NCBI GenBank assembly: GCA_020055645.1
Contig: CM034548.1
Coordinates: forward strand, 26,090,201 to 26,154,200
Direction: 5' to 3'
DNA: 64,000 nucleotides
From: Tomocerus qinae
Taxonomy: Eukaryota; Arthropoda; Collembola; Entomobryomorpha; Tomoceridae
Below the pieces are notes generated by a model. The model saw only the letters and a list, made by a program, of their open reading frames with translations, did no database searches and had not been told where the DNA came from. A program made the position numbers and the translations under genes. Shown here piece after piece: positions 1 through 12,400 of the stretch. The stretch's first letter is position 1; each line of letters starts with the position of its first letter.

Positions 1-2137
1 TTGTCATTTTGGAGCAAAGCAGTTCGGATGCTGGTGGTCAGTGCTCTGGTGTTTCTTCTTCTGTTCATCGTCGCCTTCGTTGTCATCGGAATAATTATAT
101 ACCGACTCGTGATGATGAGTTTCCTCTACGCTGCACGTACTAGTGCGCAGAGTGCTGACCCAACCCTGGAATTTTTGCAAAATAATGCAAAAATTATTGC
201 AAGTGTTTCTGCGGCCATCATAAATCTTGTCATCGTTGTCTTTCTCCACAATGTAAGTAATTTACACAAATTTCGCAATAGTCCTTGAAGTTACTTTTAA
301 GTTATACGTTGTTGCAATTGGAAGGATAAACCAATGCTTTATTTTCAGAGAGTCTACTACAATGTTGCGATATGGTTGACAAACAGCGAGTTCCCAAGAA
401 CACAGACTGAATATGAAGACAGTTTCACATTCAAAATGTTTCTGTTTCAATTCATCAACTACTATTCCTATTTAATTTACATTGCATTTTTTAAGGTGGG
501 TATTTACATCTTGGCATTATAGGTAATTCATCTTAAAATACTTCAAGATCTTTTGTTGATGCACTCAGGGGCGGTTTTTCCGACATCCTGGCAAAGATTT
601 TGAAAACAACCTGGAGAAAATTCGGGGTGACATGTGCGACCCAGCTGGATGTCTTTCTGAGCTTTTCATACAGTTGTCAATTATTATGATTGGCAAACAG
701 TTTTTTAACAACTTCATGGAACTTTTTGTTCCGTAAGAAAAATCTAATACTTTATGACTTCAGTAAATAAAGTAGTAACTACAGTTGGTGTAGGTTTATA
801 TTAATGTACATGTTTATGTAATGAAATATTTTTGGAAATTTTAGAAAATTCAGCAATTGGTGTCGTCGAGTACGATATACGTCAACAGTAGATTCAGATA
901 CGCCAGTATTTTTGTCTAGATGGGAACAAGACTACAATCTGAAGAAGGTGGACCAATTGGCCCTTTTTCAGGAGTATTTGGAAATGGGTATGGACATAAA
1001 TTTAATCGATGTGAGCGTATTGTGTTTTTATTGATTTTTAAAATGAATTTTTTAATTTTCCAGTGATTCAATATGGATTCGTGACACTATTTGTCGCTGC
1101 ATTTCCATTAGCTCCATTCTTTGCGCTACTAAACAATGTCGTGGAAATTCGTCTGGATGCATACAAATGGATAACGCAGATGAGACGACCATTAGCTGAA
1201 AGAGTTGAAGATATTGGTGCATGGTATGGAATTCTTCAGGGAATAACATACACGGCTGTTGTCACAAATGTATGCAGTTAAAGTTAATTAGCTGTGTTAT
1301 TTTTAATAAAAGCAAAATTTAAAATATGTGCAAGACTACTAAAGACATTAGGTACTAAAAGTATCTAATACCCAAATATGTTTTGCAGGCATTTGTAATT
1401 GCATACACAAGCGACATAATTCCAAGGCTGGTATATAAGTATACAAACGAAAGAGGAACTCTGGAAGGATATATTAATTCTTCTTTGTCGGGTAAATTAA
1501 AAGAGTATTTCAACAATTATTGGAAATGCAGATTCCTAAATAAATTAATTACCAATAAAATTTTTGATTCTGCCTGAAATAGTATTTCCGACCGAAGAAT
1601 ATGAAAACCCTCAGCAACGGAAATTTGGGGATCATAATGTGACATACTGTCGATATCGTGGCTACTATAATCCTCCATATGATAACGACGGCGACAACTC
1701 TACAACTCCTTATGAACCTTCTCAAAGATATTGGCATATTATGGCTGCTCGGCTTGCATTTGTGGCGGTTTTCGAGGTGAGAAGAAAACTTGGTAACTCT
1801 ACTATAATGATTTTGAACTTTCATAATTTTAATCACATTTAAATAGCACTTGGCATTCGCACTTACTGGAATCATGGCTTTCGCAATTCCGGATGTACCT
1901 AAAGAAATCACGATACAAATTCAAAGAGAAAGACTTTTGGCTACTGAAGCTCTATACGAAAATGATTTGGCAAGACTTCAAAGGGAGAAGGAAGCCCATA
2001 ATGACGATGGTGAAAAAACAGTGCCAATCAGAAGAGGTTCAAGTCTTGCAGCAGATCTCTTAAACTACAATGGCAAAGATAATAAGCCACCGGACATCCC
2101 AAACGGGCTCACAGCCAGTACTATTAGTATGGAATAG
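1..2137 (+). CDS. Anoctamin (TMEM16 family), 3' part, eight exons
   Basis: This is the C-terminal 499 codons of an anoctamin, a membrane protein acting as a calcium-activated chloride channel and/or lipid scramblase. Exons are 1-252 (open at the window edge, no start codon seen), 349-495, 569-732, 845-987, 1064-1269, 1389-1491, 1583-1776 and 1847-2137 (stop TAG). All introns are GT-AG with matching phases. The product shows the family's hydrophobic segments and signature stretches. The calcium-binding residues known from TMEM16A all appear conserved: Asn and Glu in [12 protein letters not shown], two Glu in EYLEM, and Glu and Asp in [13 protein letters not shown]. The extracellular loop has the usual CRYRGY motif, and the end carries IPDVPKEI followed by a charged RERLL...LARLQREKE tail. 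It most resembles the ANO1-7 group (subdued-like in flies). The exact orthologue cannot be named without the N-terminus. Confidence 0.95.
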
Positions 2138-2306
2138 ATTTTTCCGCCTTAATTCTGACTCGGTATGTTTTTGTGATATTTAGTCGTAATGGATCTAAAT
2201 CTTACAGACTAACGAAATTAGTATCGAATACACTTCGATGGAAAGCTATGTATTTTTTATTTCACTACTATTGTCTTTGTCCATCTGCATTTTAAGTTCT
2301 CACGTA

Positions 2307-2312
2307 AATAAA
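2307..2312 (+). promoter_or_regulatory. Candidate polyadenylation signal of the anoctamin gene
   Basis: AATAAA lies about 170 bases after the anoctamin stop codon. A second AATAAA is at 2579-2584. Either could end the transcript; in AT-rich DNA the hexamer also occurs by chance. Confidence 0.4.
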
Positions 2313-2618
2313 CTGTTATAGGCATGTAACATACAGCATATATCTATAGTACCTGTAATACACCTTCGAGCGAATTGGAATTTGGAAATAAGAGTTCTTT
2401 TATATCATAGTTCGTTTTTTACACAATTATATCCAAAGAAATTGACTTTATTTTTCTAATCATTGTCAAATTGTTATTTAAATCTGTGTATGTACCGGCT
2501 GGTATATTCACTACTCACGCATTAACGACAATCCAATATCATTTATGTTTATAATATTAAACGACAGCGCTGTACCTAAATAAAATTATGGAAAACAATA
2601 CTCCATTGTATGTATAAA

Positions 2619-2725
2619 TATTTTGGCAGCACCAACGCCAAGATTACGGCAAGACTAAAATGCCCCCATCGAAGGGTGGGGTCCCCACCCTATGATGGGG
2701 CCTTTTAGTCTGGGCGGCCAAAATA
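2619..2725. repeat. Near-perfect 107-bp palindrome (MITE or foldback hairpin)
   Basis: The ends TATTTTGGC and GCCAAAATA are inverted repeats. Further in, AGACTAAAA with a C-rich stretch (2652-2670) pairs with a G-rich stretch and TTTTAGTCT (2694-2711). The centre is AGGGTGGGG, one T, then CCCCACCCT (2673-2691). Almost the whole length can fold into one stem. It sits about 480 bases past the anoctamin stop. It has no coding capacity, and its GC-rich core stands out from the AT-rich surroundings. No clear target-site duplication was seen. Confidence 0.8.
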
Positions 2726-3418
2726 ACTTTAGATAGCTACCTACGGTTAAAAAAGTAAGCACTTTAATAAAGTCTCACTTAAATTGCTAATGATTTTTCA
2801 ATTCATAATTAAAAGTGAAATTAATTAAGCTTATTATCTCCACTTTTCTGTATTGAATGGTTATTGACGGCACAATGAATAAAAAGTGTTGGAATTACGG
2901 TTTTCAAACGTATTTAAGAAAATTATTGGAGCATTAGATTATAAAGAAAATTAAAAAAAGCGTTTTATAAAAATGACAAAACCATCCCGATTTTAGCGGG
3001 ATTGTCAAGAATTTTGAAGCTATATCGATCGTGCCGATATTACACAGGCACGCATCCAGAAATATGGTCAAGAAGGGGCGCAACCAAAAATATTGACAAG
3101 AACCTAGAAAATATAGCGTAATTTTTTAACAAGATAACAAAAATAATTTTTATACAATAATACAATTCAAGCGTTGTGTACTTCTCGGGGTTTGGAAAGA
3201 ATGTCCTCACAGTAATTGAAATTTAATGTCGTATGCCAATATGGCCAATTATAACATTAACCTTGGAATGGATGAGGGGTCCTGTTACCGGCAAGTTTAA
3301 TTATATCTGTGATTGGACCTTATAAAATCATCGTTTATCCAAATAAAAATCTTGCAGACGTAAATTAAGTGTCACCTACATAAGAGGTAAAGTAGTTTTT
3401 GAAAAATAAGAATTAACT

Positions 3419-3571
3419 AATTAATTTGGCTGACAATAATTAAATATCTTATATGCTTCCAGCCTTTTGATTCATAACATTTTATTTTTACGGATAAAGG
3501 CTACCAAATTATATTTACACAAAATATCCTCCAATTGTTCTGACAATGAATATTGTCAGCCAAATTTAATT
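3419..3571. repeat. Small MITE-like element with about 20-bp terminal inverted repeats
   Basis: The left end at 3419-3438 reads into TTTGGCTGACAATA. The right end at 3551-3571 is its reverse complement (TATTGTCAGCCAAATTTAATT) with one mismatch. The interior is AT-rich and non-coding, and total length is about 153 bp. This is typical of a non-autonomous DNA transposon remnant, but the family cannot be named. Confidence 0.65.
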
Positions 3572-3854
3572 AAAAGAATTGAGATGTAATAAATCAATAG
3601 AATTTCTACTGAAATAAAAGATTTGACTACATTGGATACATCAGAATTAGAAGTAGGGTTGAAAAGTCCATCTAGCTAAAATAACTTTGAGAGAGTGGCT
3701 ACAATAAAAACTAGGCTACAGATGAATCATGAGTCCGTTGATGAAAATTTTTGTATAAACTGTTACTGGATACGCAACCTGCAACTCATGAGTCAACGTA
3801 TATTTTACCATAAACTATACTACCATGTGCCATGTAAATTATGTGTTTTCTGCG

Positions 3855-5024
3855 TTAAGGTCCGTGTTCCTGACTTTTGGAAAACCCAATCGACTATTAA
3901 AATACATTAGAATCATTTTCGGTACTTCGTTCAAAATTGGCAAAAGTTCTGACCCGATTTTCTATTGTAGTACATGGTCGGAATGGCAAACGCATTGGCT
4001 AGAACTGTATCCGAGAAAATTTACAATATTCTTAAATGATTCGGCATCAGCAATGATTGAAAATGTTGTCCAAATCTTGTCAAGATTTTAACATTAAAAT
4101 ATTAAAATGCATAAAAACTGGGAGGAATATCGTAAATTTTCTCGGATATAGCCCTAACCAATTCGTTTGTCATTCCGACCGTGTACTACACTAGAAAATC
4201 GGACTAGAACTTTTGCCAATTTTGAAGCAAATGCGAAGAAAGTTTCATGAAAAAGTGTAACATGTAAATTGCATTGTACTTGACCGGATGTGTAGGTCAT
4301 GAATATCCGACAAATTGAAGCGATGGAGCTAGAGCATTGAGCTTTTCTCTATGCCAACGCCGGTGTAGTCAATTGCCTTGCGAATTTTAATTAATTTTAA
4401 TTTTAATCACAGTACATTAATTTGATGGTTACGGATTACTGTCCCATAGGAGAGTACAAAGTGCAATACGACATTACGACAACTCGAAATAACATTACAT
4501 GAGTGCAAATGTGCACTATGGTGATATCTTGGCCAATTCAGCCTTTTTGTGCAGCCTGTTTAAAGTCTGGGTGTATTCAGTTAACTTTTAGCTGGGAGAA
4601 GCCCATGGTCATGGATACAGCCATGCACCGATCCCCTCGGTATTATCCCTAATTTCCTTGGTTTTATCCTATACAAACTGCTAACTGGCTGCAGAAGGAG
4701 AGCAAAACAAAACACATTCTGTTGACTTCACCAAAAGTGGTAGGAGCCTACATTTATGAAAATCCTGCAGATTGTTGTTGCTATTGGCTCCCATTGTTAA
4801 ACAGCTACACATCTCATTCAAAATTAGGAACATAGCTTGGGTGTAAACATTTTGCTATTTTGAGTATTGTACTACTGTCGAGTGTTTGCATATCTCCGTA
4901 TACAGTTAGCTTGTCGGTTAGTAGGGCTATGGGTTTCGGCTAACATTAGAAGCATGTTTTTGTTGGAATTTCGAAATATTTCAAACTTTCGAATTTCGAA
5001 TTAATTGAGGAACACGGCCCTTAA
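3855..5024. mobile_element. Candidate TTAA-flanked non-autonomous DNA element (about 1.17 kb)
   Basis: The left end reads TTAA-GGTCCGTGTTCC (3855-3870). The right end reads GGAACACGGCCC-TTAA (5009-5024). These are 12-bp inverted repeats with one mismatch, each flanked by TTAA. TTAA target duplication is the hallmark of the piggyBac superfamily, although the terminal bases here are not the usual CC start. No transposase reading frame is visible. A long internal hairpin lies at 3930-4226. The match is short enough that chance pairing is possible, so membership is inferred. Confidence 0.45.
3930..4226. repeat. Long imperfect inverted repeat (about 100-bp arms)
   Basis: The arm at 3930-4030 pairs with the arm at about 4125-4226. 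Both share TTCAAAATTGGCAAAAGTTC and, further in, GGTCGGAATG and TATCCGAGAAAATTTAC in opposite orientation, with scattered mismatches. The loop of about 95 bp is AT-rich. The structure is a foldback-type hairpin without coding capacity, located inside the candidate TTAA-flanked element. Confidence 0.75.
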
Positions 5025-6469
5025 GGTGTACAGTAATTGATTTGCAAATAATTTATTATAATTCAAAATAGAAAGGTGGTCAAAATACGCACACAATGTA
5101 GAAATGAACTCCATTCAGCATTTTGACGGTGCAGTTTTACATAGTAAATGATACAAATAGCAATATAAATAATTCGAACTTAAATACAAGGTTATCAGAA
5201 AATATTTCTATTCTTGGGTACAGACAGATTATACAGAAGTCGAGTTTTAAATAAGTATATATATAAGTACACTATTTTAGTATCTGAAGACAGTATTTAA
5301 GAAAAATCTTGAAAATTAATTTTAAACAATCTTTGGTATTATAGCCTATTTAGTGGAAGTTATTACTGTGTCTTTGCCTTAAATTCGATGTTTGCATAAA
5401 TTTATGACAGCAATAGGATTTAGATTGAAATGGATATCCAACACATTCGTAATAAAATTCGTTGCGTTGCATCCTTGGGATATACTTGGGAAAGTCATAC
5501 AAAAAGACATATAGGGGGTTATAAAGTTTTTAATCACACCCCAAATGTTTTTTAGATATTTTGGTATGTTGCCAATCTATTTCAATCGTCTATACCTAAT
5601 TAATTATCACTAAGATCTTATGTGGCTAAACATAAATTAAAAGAAAATGGAAGTTGAAACAGCTCTTGCTTGAATATATAAAAATGAATATATAAAGATT
5701 ACTTTAAGAATATCTAATAATAAATATCATTTTGTAGGAAAGCATTGAAGTGGTCTTTTTTAAAATACAATAATTAGTTATCATGTCGATTTCATTGCAC
5801 TTGGATATCTGGTATCCAAATCATGAAAATACAAAGACTTCCTTTAAAATAAGAACAGTCAAAAATTAGTTATAAAATGTCTTTGAGTGCAGTACATATA
5901 GAAGCATAGTAAGTAAGTGGAAACCACTTGAAGTTAAATAAAATATATAGTTTGTTTTAAAACTTTTACATACATTGGAAAATATTTACAAAATTTTATG
6001 AAAGGCTTGTATAATTCTAATATTGTGCAAAGTTGATGTTATAATTTATAGCCTACCTAAATTAAATAGTTTATTACTGAATCAGTAATGAAAAAAATAT
6101 TTGTACGTTTAGGTGAAATATTTCTTATTTGGGACATTAAATCTGAAATGACCCTTTTTTCAGGGAATGTAAAGCTACATGAAATGAAACTTTTATAACT
6201 GTATGTTTCAACATTAGCTTCACATTTTGAACACGTTAAAAATATTAAGCAATCTAGGGAAGATTATGAATTATATTGTTAAAAAATTGTTGTCTTATTT
6301 ACTAATAAATATAAATAAATATTATCTACCCGCCACCAAACTGCGCACTTTTAAAATGGAATTAAATAGGTATTGTTGCGTATTATACCAAATTGACAGT
6401 CGTTCAAACACTTTCTGTAATCATCCAATTTTCCATCCAGAGAAATATTTAGAGAGAAATAAATCACTG

Positions 6470-9400
6470 CTAAATTTTTCTTGCCCGGACCAGCACAACA
6501 TCATAATCTACTTCAATAGCATCAGGTGATTCGATTCTTGGTACATGACGAAGAAATGGTAAGAAACAGTTGCGAAAATCTTCTTTGTACTCTGACAAGA
6601 GGTCGGTTGGAATTCGATGAATAAACGGATTGGCAGCCATGGCGGCGTCTGTAATAATACAGACATAAATTTACATACAAGCCATAACATTAGGATGAAG
6701 AATGTAAATTTATAATTCATTGAAATATTTTATAACACAATAGAATGAAATGTACACAAGGGCAATACACTGCTTTCAAAGAGTTTGTTGACTTATCTGA
6801 AGACTTAATTAAAGGTAAACAACATTTATAAATATGTTTATTTTTATTATCATTTAAATTTACCGATCATATCATCAAGACACTCAAATGAAAATTTACG
6901 AGTGTAATTTGTGGACTCCAAGACATCGTATCCAATTGACGTCATCATCTCGTACATATCTTTAGCCGGATCAATGCTGAAGTATGATTTTGGGATGAAG
7001 TTCTTCACATCCTATATAAAAGAAAAATTATCATTCAACTACAAGTCTTTAAACTTTTCTGTGGGTGTATTATACATTACTACTCCCACAATAATAACCT
7101 CATACCAGTATCAAATGTGTTCTTAAAATATCTATATAACAATTCTATTTATATTTCTCCACAATACCATTTTATTTTAATGGGCGGGTTTCAATTTCTA
7201 AAATAGAATTTTTCCTTTCTTACATCATAAAGAAATACTAAGAATATCTCAGGCTTTCATTAATACCAACATTAATAAAAGCAGAAAAACATACTTTGTC
7301 GGCATTGCTTTAAATGATGTAATATGGTAATACAGTATAAAAATAGATACGCATGAATTTCATAAGTAAGTCATGATTAAAAGTGTTACAAAGCGTTTGG
7401 CCAAATCTGGCAAATTAAAATGGTGTTTAATATATAGCATGCTTAAGTCTACGTTTTAAAATTCATAAAATCTTAGTACAAGTGTGTTATTTTAATTTTA
7501 TCGTGGTAAGCAGTTAAATGGACATAATAGTCAAATTTAGTTGAAGAGTTGTACTTGTATATGTTTAGTCATGTAACGAATGATATATGAAAAAAGAAAT
7601 GAGATTACTGAAAGATATGGAGCCCAGTTTGGGTTGCTGCTCATGGAGTCGTAGACAGAGAAGACGGCCGCATTGGCGATAAAGTACAGAGAGATTTCGC
7701 CGTTGTTCTTGAGAAGAGAGTACAAGTGGTTGAGGGCTTTCCTGTGTGTAATCGTAATCAAAACATAATGATAGGGAACACGTCCTGATGAAAAATTCTG
7801 CAAAGTACTTTTCCCTATCTGCCTATCCATCTCTTCAACATATCCATCCTTCCACACGTGCATAAATAAAAGCTACTAAACTCAAATGAATCCTGTAAGA
7901 CTGACAATGTGGGTACTGACATGTATACAGGAGTGAGTAAGTGAGACACGATATTATTCTGATGCTACTACGATCTACTTATTTGCGTCCTAACATCATA
8001 GCTCTCTTTTATCCATATACACTTACAGTAGATTGTGAGCAGATTGCAAGAAATGAGTAACTCCTAATTTTTACCAGTTTCTAACTACTAGCGATAAGTC
8101 GTACGGTTACTTATCACTCATTTATAAACAGAACAAAACTAAAGTTTTGTTTTTTCCACAGTTGCGTAACGTTTGAGTTTTAGGTTAGGTGTCTAATACT
8201 TTGGTACCTTAATACTTACATAGATAACTTCTTAATAAACCCAGGTGCAACAGGATAATGTAAAGTTAAGAGTAAATGACTACATCACTTATATACCAAC
8301 TACAAAATAAATTGTAATGTCAGATCTACATATATATTGTAATGTGCATGCATACCCTTCAGAAAAATTGAACATACAATTACTGACAATGATATTCAGC
8401 AAATGCTAGAGTTGCATAGTTCATTACCAAAAGGTCAATCTTCTGCTTAAGCTGAACAATCAAACGGAATAATGCTATTCATTTAAATATGATTCAAATT
8501 GTCTTGCGAAACATCAGAACGAAAATACAAATTGAGAGCAGTAACACAACAATTATTAAGCAAATATCTCTATTCATGATCTATCTAACAACCGTGTTCA
8601 TTTCTATGTGTGTACATACTTTAGATGTGTCGAGAAAGAAGTAAGAGGAATAGGAGGGTCACTGATTGGGAGACAAGAATGAAATGATAACTTACACTCG
8701 AGTATTTCGAGTACTTCTTCTAGTACTGTCAGGTACAGTAGGCGTATTTGCCATTGCAACAGCTTGCACTACACGTGTGTACACACATCATAATATTTTA
8801 TTATGTATTAAACACGTACATGGATGTTGTGGTTATAATTACGCAGTTGAGTTCAACAGTACAATGATATTTATACAATATTACTATGATAAACTGATTA
8901 CGAAAGAAAGAAAGTCAAACATTCTAAGACTACGAGTAGGTATAGGGAAAGCAGTATAATATTACAATAACTTGTGTAGAACTAGAATTAGAATACTAGT
9001 AGTGAATAGTTGTTCAGCTACAACAGGCGGTTGATCAGTGATGCATATCATAAAATATAAGTTGTATATACAGTGAAGGATGTAAGTATTTATACCTACA
9101 ATGCTTTCAAGATACATTGTAATATAATCAGTGAATTTAAGTGTTATATCATCCAAGACAAATATAGTAGCTGTTTTGTATGTAGCTATGCAGCATCATA
9201 ATGTATAGTAAGTACAGTAGCCATTGATAGTTGACTCATTCTAGTTTTCGTGGTCGGAAGTCACTTCTAAATAGAGAACAAGATATATAAGGTGATTATA
9301 AAGTTGGATTTTCATGCCCCGAGAAACAAGTTGGGATATAAAGTGTTAGGAAAGACCCTGTATAAGAATAACATTTGTTGCATACAGAATGGCTGAATGC

Positions 9401-12400
9401 AATGGATAGTTTATTAACGAAATGAAAGATCCACATGAATACGTAACATTACTTTACATACACAGATAATAACTATTAAATTAAACTAACGTGCATCAAC
9501 GTCAAAACAATTCAGAGCTCACAAATCAAGTCGGGAGCCACAGAGCTGGCTGGCACTTTTTGCTCTCATAAATCACACAATTAGCGCTTACTTTCATACC
9601 GGATTTTCACACTGTAATCAGATGATTATTTTTAATTCCTCCACGAACAGGATCTTTTCTCGCGATGTGGATGTGATTTGATTCAAGAATTAAATTATAG
9701 TTTACCTCACCTCATCACAACAACTAGCAGGACAGAGCAGTCCAAATCCTCTAAAGACTCATACTTATTATTATGTACAATTACTACAAATAGAAACAGA
9801 CATTGCACTGTAGTTGTATAGCAAGTCCTGAATATAAATCCCTAACCTAACCATTTATACACTTATTTATTATGCAGGTAGGTCGTATAAACTTAATCAC
9901 AGATAAATTATAATATACAGAGGTACTTTGTATTTGTACTCTCCAAGACGATTTGCATTTGCATGGATACTAATGGAGTTAGCTGGAAATTCAACTGGCA
10001 ACCGTTGCTTATCTCCTCTTCGGTCTCATTGCTTATCTATTGCTCACACACTCAGCCCTTTCATCCCCAGTACCATCCCTCCTTACAATATTACCTATTA
10101 TTAAGTTTCATTTCGTTTCTTCGTAACTGCATACATAATGAATGCACTTACACAAATACAATTGCCCAGCCTGGTGATTAGAATCAAATAAAATTCCTAG
10201 TTCACTCCTAATAGTATTTCTCAATCTATGCATACAATGTATACAGATTATAAAAAAGATGCTTCGTTACAAATAAATGATACCCTATAAAATCCCATCA
10301 AAAAATACCTAGTGTATACAACCTACATATAATAATGAAGATATATTCAGCTTGGGTATAAATTGAAGGAAAACCTTAAATACAGGTAGGTTTATTTCAC
10401 AATTAATGTACTCCAAAAGCATCCCATTTGTTTTATGGCATTGTATTTTGCAATGGAGTGACTTCTTTCTATTTTCTCGTTGCGCTCTTTGAACAACTAT
10501 TAATTCTATTTTGCATCACACTGAAACTTACATTAATATACCATTAAGCTAACTAATTTATAATTTAAGTTCAAACTCATGTTCACTACTTTTGCAATAC
10601 AGAATTCCCCTGCACTAAATATTATCTAGAAAATAAAAAAATCTGATATAGTGCAGCTAAAATACACACAGTGGATTTTGCAGTGATGTGAAGTTCTGAT
10701 TTATAATTTCAATTTACTACTGGTTCGTCCTGCCTGCTTCTTCATTCCGTTACAGAGGCACATACATACGTACGTGACACAAACCGGTATCTAGCCAAGA
10801 AATATGAAAGTAGGTATTATCCATTACATGCATGTACTACAAAATATGCATACAAATAGTGTTATTTATAAACTGTCTCAAGTATGAATATTTTTGTACT
10901 GAAAGTGTCATTGTTAAGTGAAATGGCTTCCCTACAAAGAAAGTTAAAGAGACATATTGAATTACTACCTTTGACTGTGTCACGGAAAGTAAGACTTATT
11001 TGTGTCAAGCTATCAAATCTAATTGGTTATTATGAAGCAGGTTTATCTCCCCCATCTTTCTCCAATGAATCATTTGAGAAGAAAGCTGTAAGCATGGAAG
11101 CATAGTGGAGTAGCCACTTAAAATAATAAATCACAATAATTGCCAATTACTTATAAAATCTTCTTTCAGTATCAACCAGAAATGGGTTTTTAATTGTCCA
11201 CATCAACTACTAGCCCAACATGTTATCTTTGCTAAAGAAGAAATCCCTGAATTAGATTATAATATTTCATTAGACTCATTGTTCTGTAATTGTTGCTCTA
11301 CATTATAATGTAGCTGTCTACTTATAAATACATAACTTGTGCACAATAAGGCTCTACTATTATTATCCCTACACACCAACTACATAGACATTTATCATTA
11401 TAAACAGAATATCTAAACTGAATGAGGTAGGCTGCACTCTACGTAGAAAGTTTAGTTTCTCAAAAGATTGTGGGATCGCGTGTAGATTAGCTTAAAGATT
11501 CTAAAGTACTAGTACCAAAATTTTATCTCACCTAGTCTTACGCAGGAAAAGTGTTATATAATGATAATTAGGTTAGCCAAAGCCTGCAGATTGGTTAATT
11601 ATTGTTCTTTGATGTAAATAATAGGATGAAATGAGAAACTTGGAAGAAGATACCTAAATGGTATTAATTAATCCTAAGTAATAATCACTCTGAAGTAATT
11701 ACTTCTACTTAATAATGCACATTAACAAATTACGATTATTTCTATACCGTAACAAAAGAATATATATTAAGTCTCAAGTGAATTTTTATTTGTTATTGTT
11801 TAGAAAGAGGCATTATCCGTGTAGATGTTGGAGAGTGGGGAACGTAAATCAGTAAATTGCACTACATTGTATCCATACAAATAAAGTGTACTTTCCTGAA
11901 CACATAATTCTTGTTCTGTCTCTGTGCTTGCCAAACTGTGAGCTACAGTGAGGAAACAGAGGATTCAGAATTCAGGAGATAACAATAGTTGAACTGAACT
12001 ACACACGTAGAACACATATTTTATAAATGCCCATTGCTCACGGCCCTTTCATGAGTTTTGGCTTGACGTTAGATGTTGACGCTGGGCTCTCCTGGCTGTG
12101 GCAAACATCATCATCATACAAATCTATATTACGTATTCTATACGGTAATAGCATTCATTTCATTATTGCATGCCCTTTGAATCTCAAGTCAAATTAACAG
12201 CACGTACACTTCCCTAAAGACTTACATATAACCAAATGAAACCATGCACAAGTTGTTAAATCTACACCTGTTATCGTATATATTAGTAGCTATTGCTGCA
12301 GATAGCAAGTTAGTGGAATAAAATACAAACCTCACGATCAGTTCAACTCATATCAATATGAAGCCATGGCTAATATTTCTAAATGTCCAGATAAATGAGT

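Larger units (their letters stand above)
2138..6469. other. Intergenic region between anoctamin and JHAMT (converging genes)
   Basis: The two genes converge here, so this stretch should hold both 3' ends. It contains the inverted-repeat elements listed separately at 2.6, 3.4 and 3.9-5.0 kb. TTTATT at 6070-6075 is the reverse complement of AATAAA and could be a poly(A) signal for the - strand gene, about 395 bases beyond its stop. The rest, mainly 5.0-6.4 kb, is AT-rich with no gene that I can support. Confidence 0.6.

Noticed and set aside
8175..8195. TTAGG repeats (arthropod telomere motif)
   Set aside because: Only two copies here and two inverted copies near 9842; too few to be telomeric.
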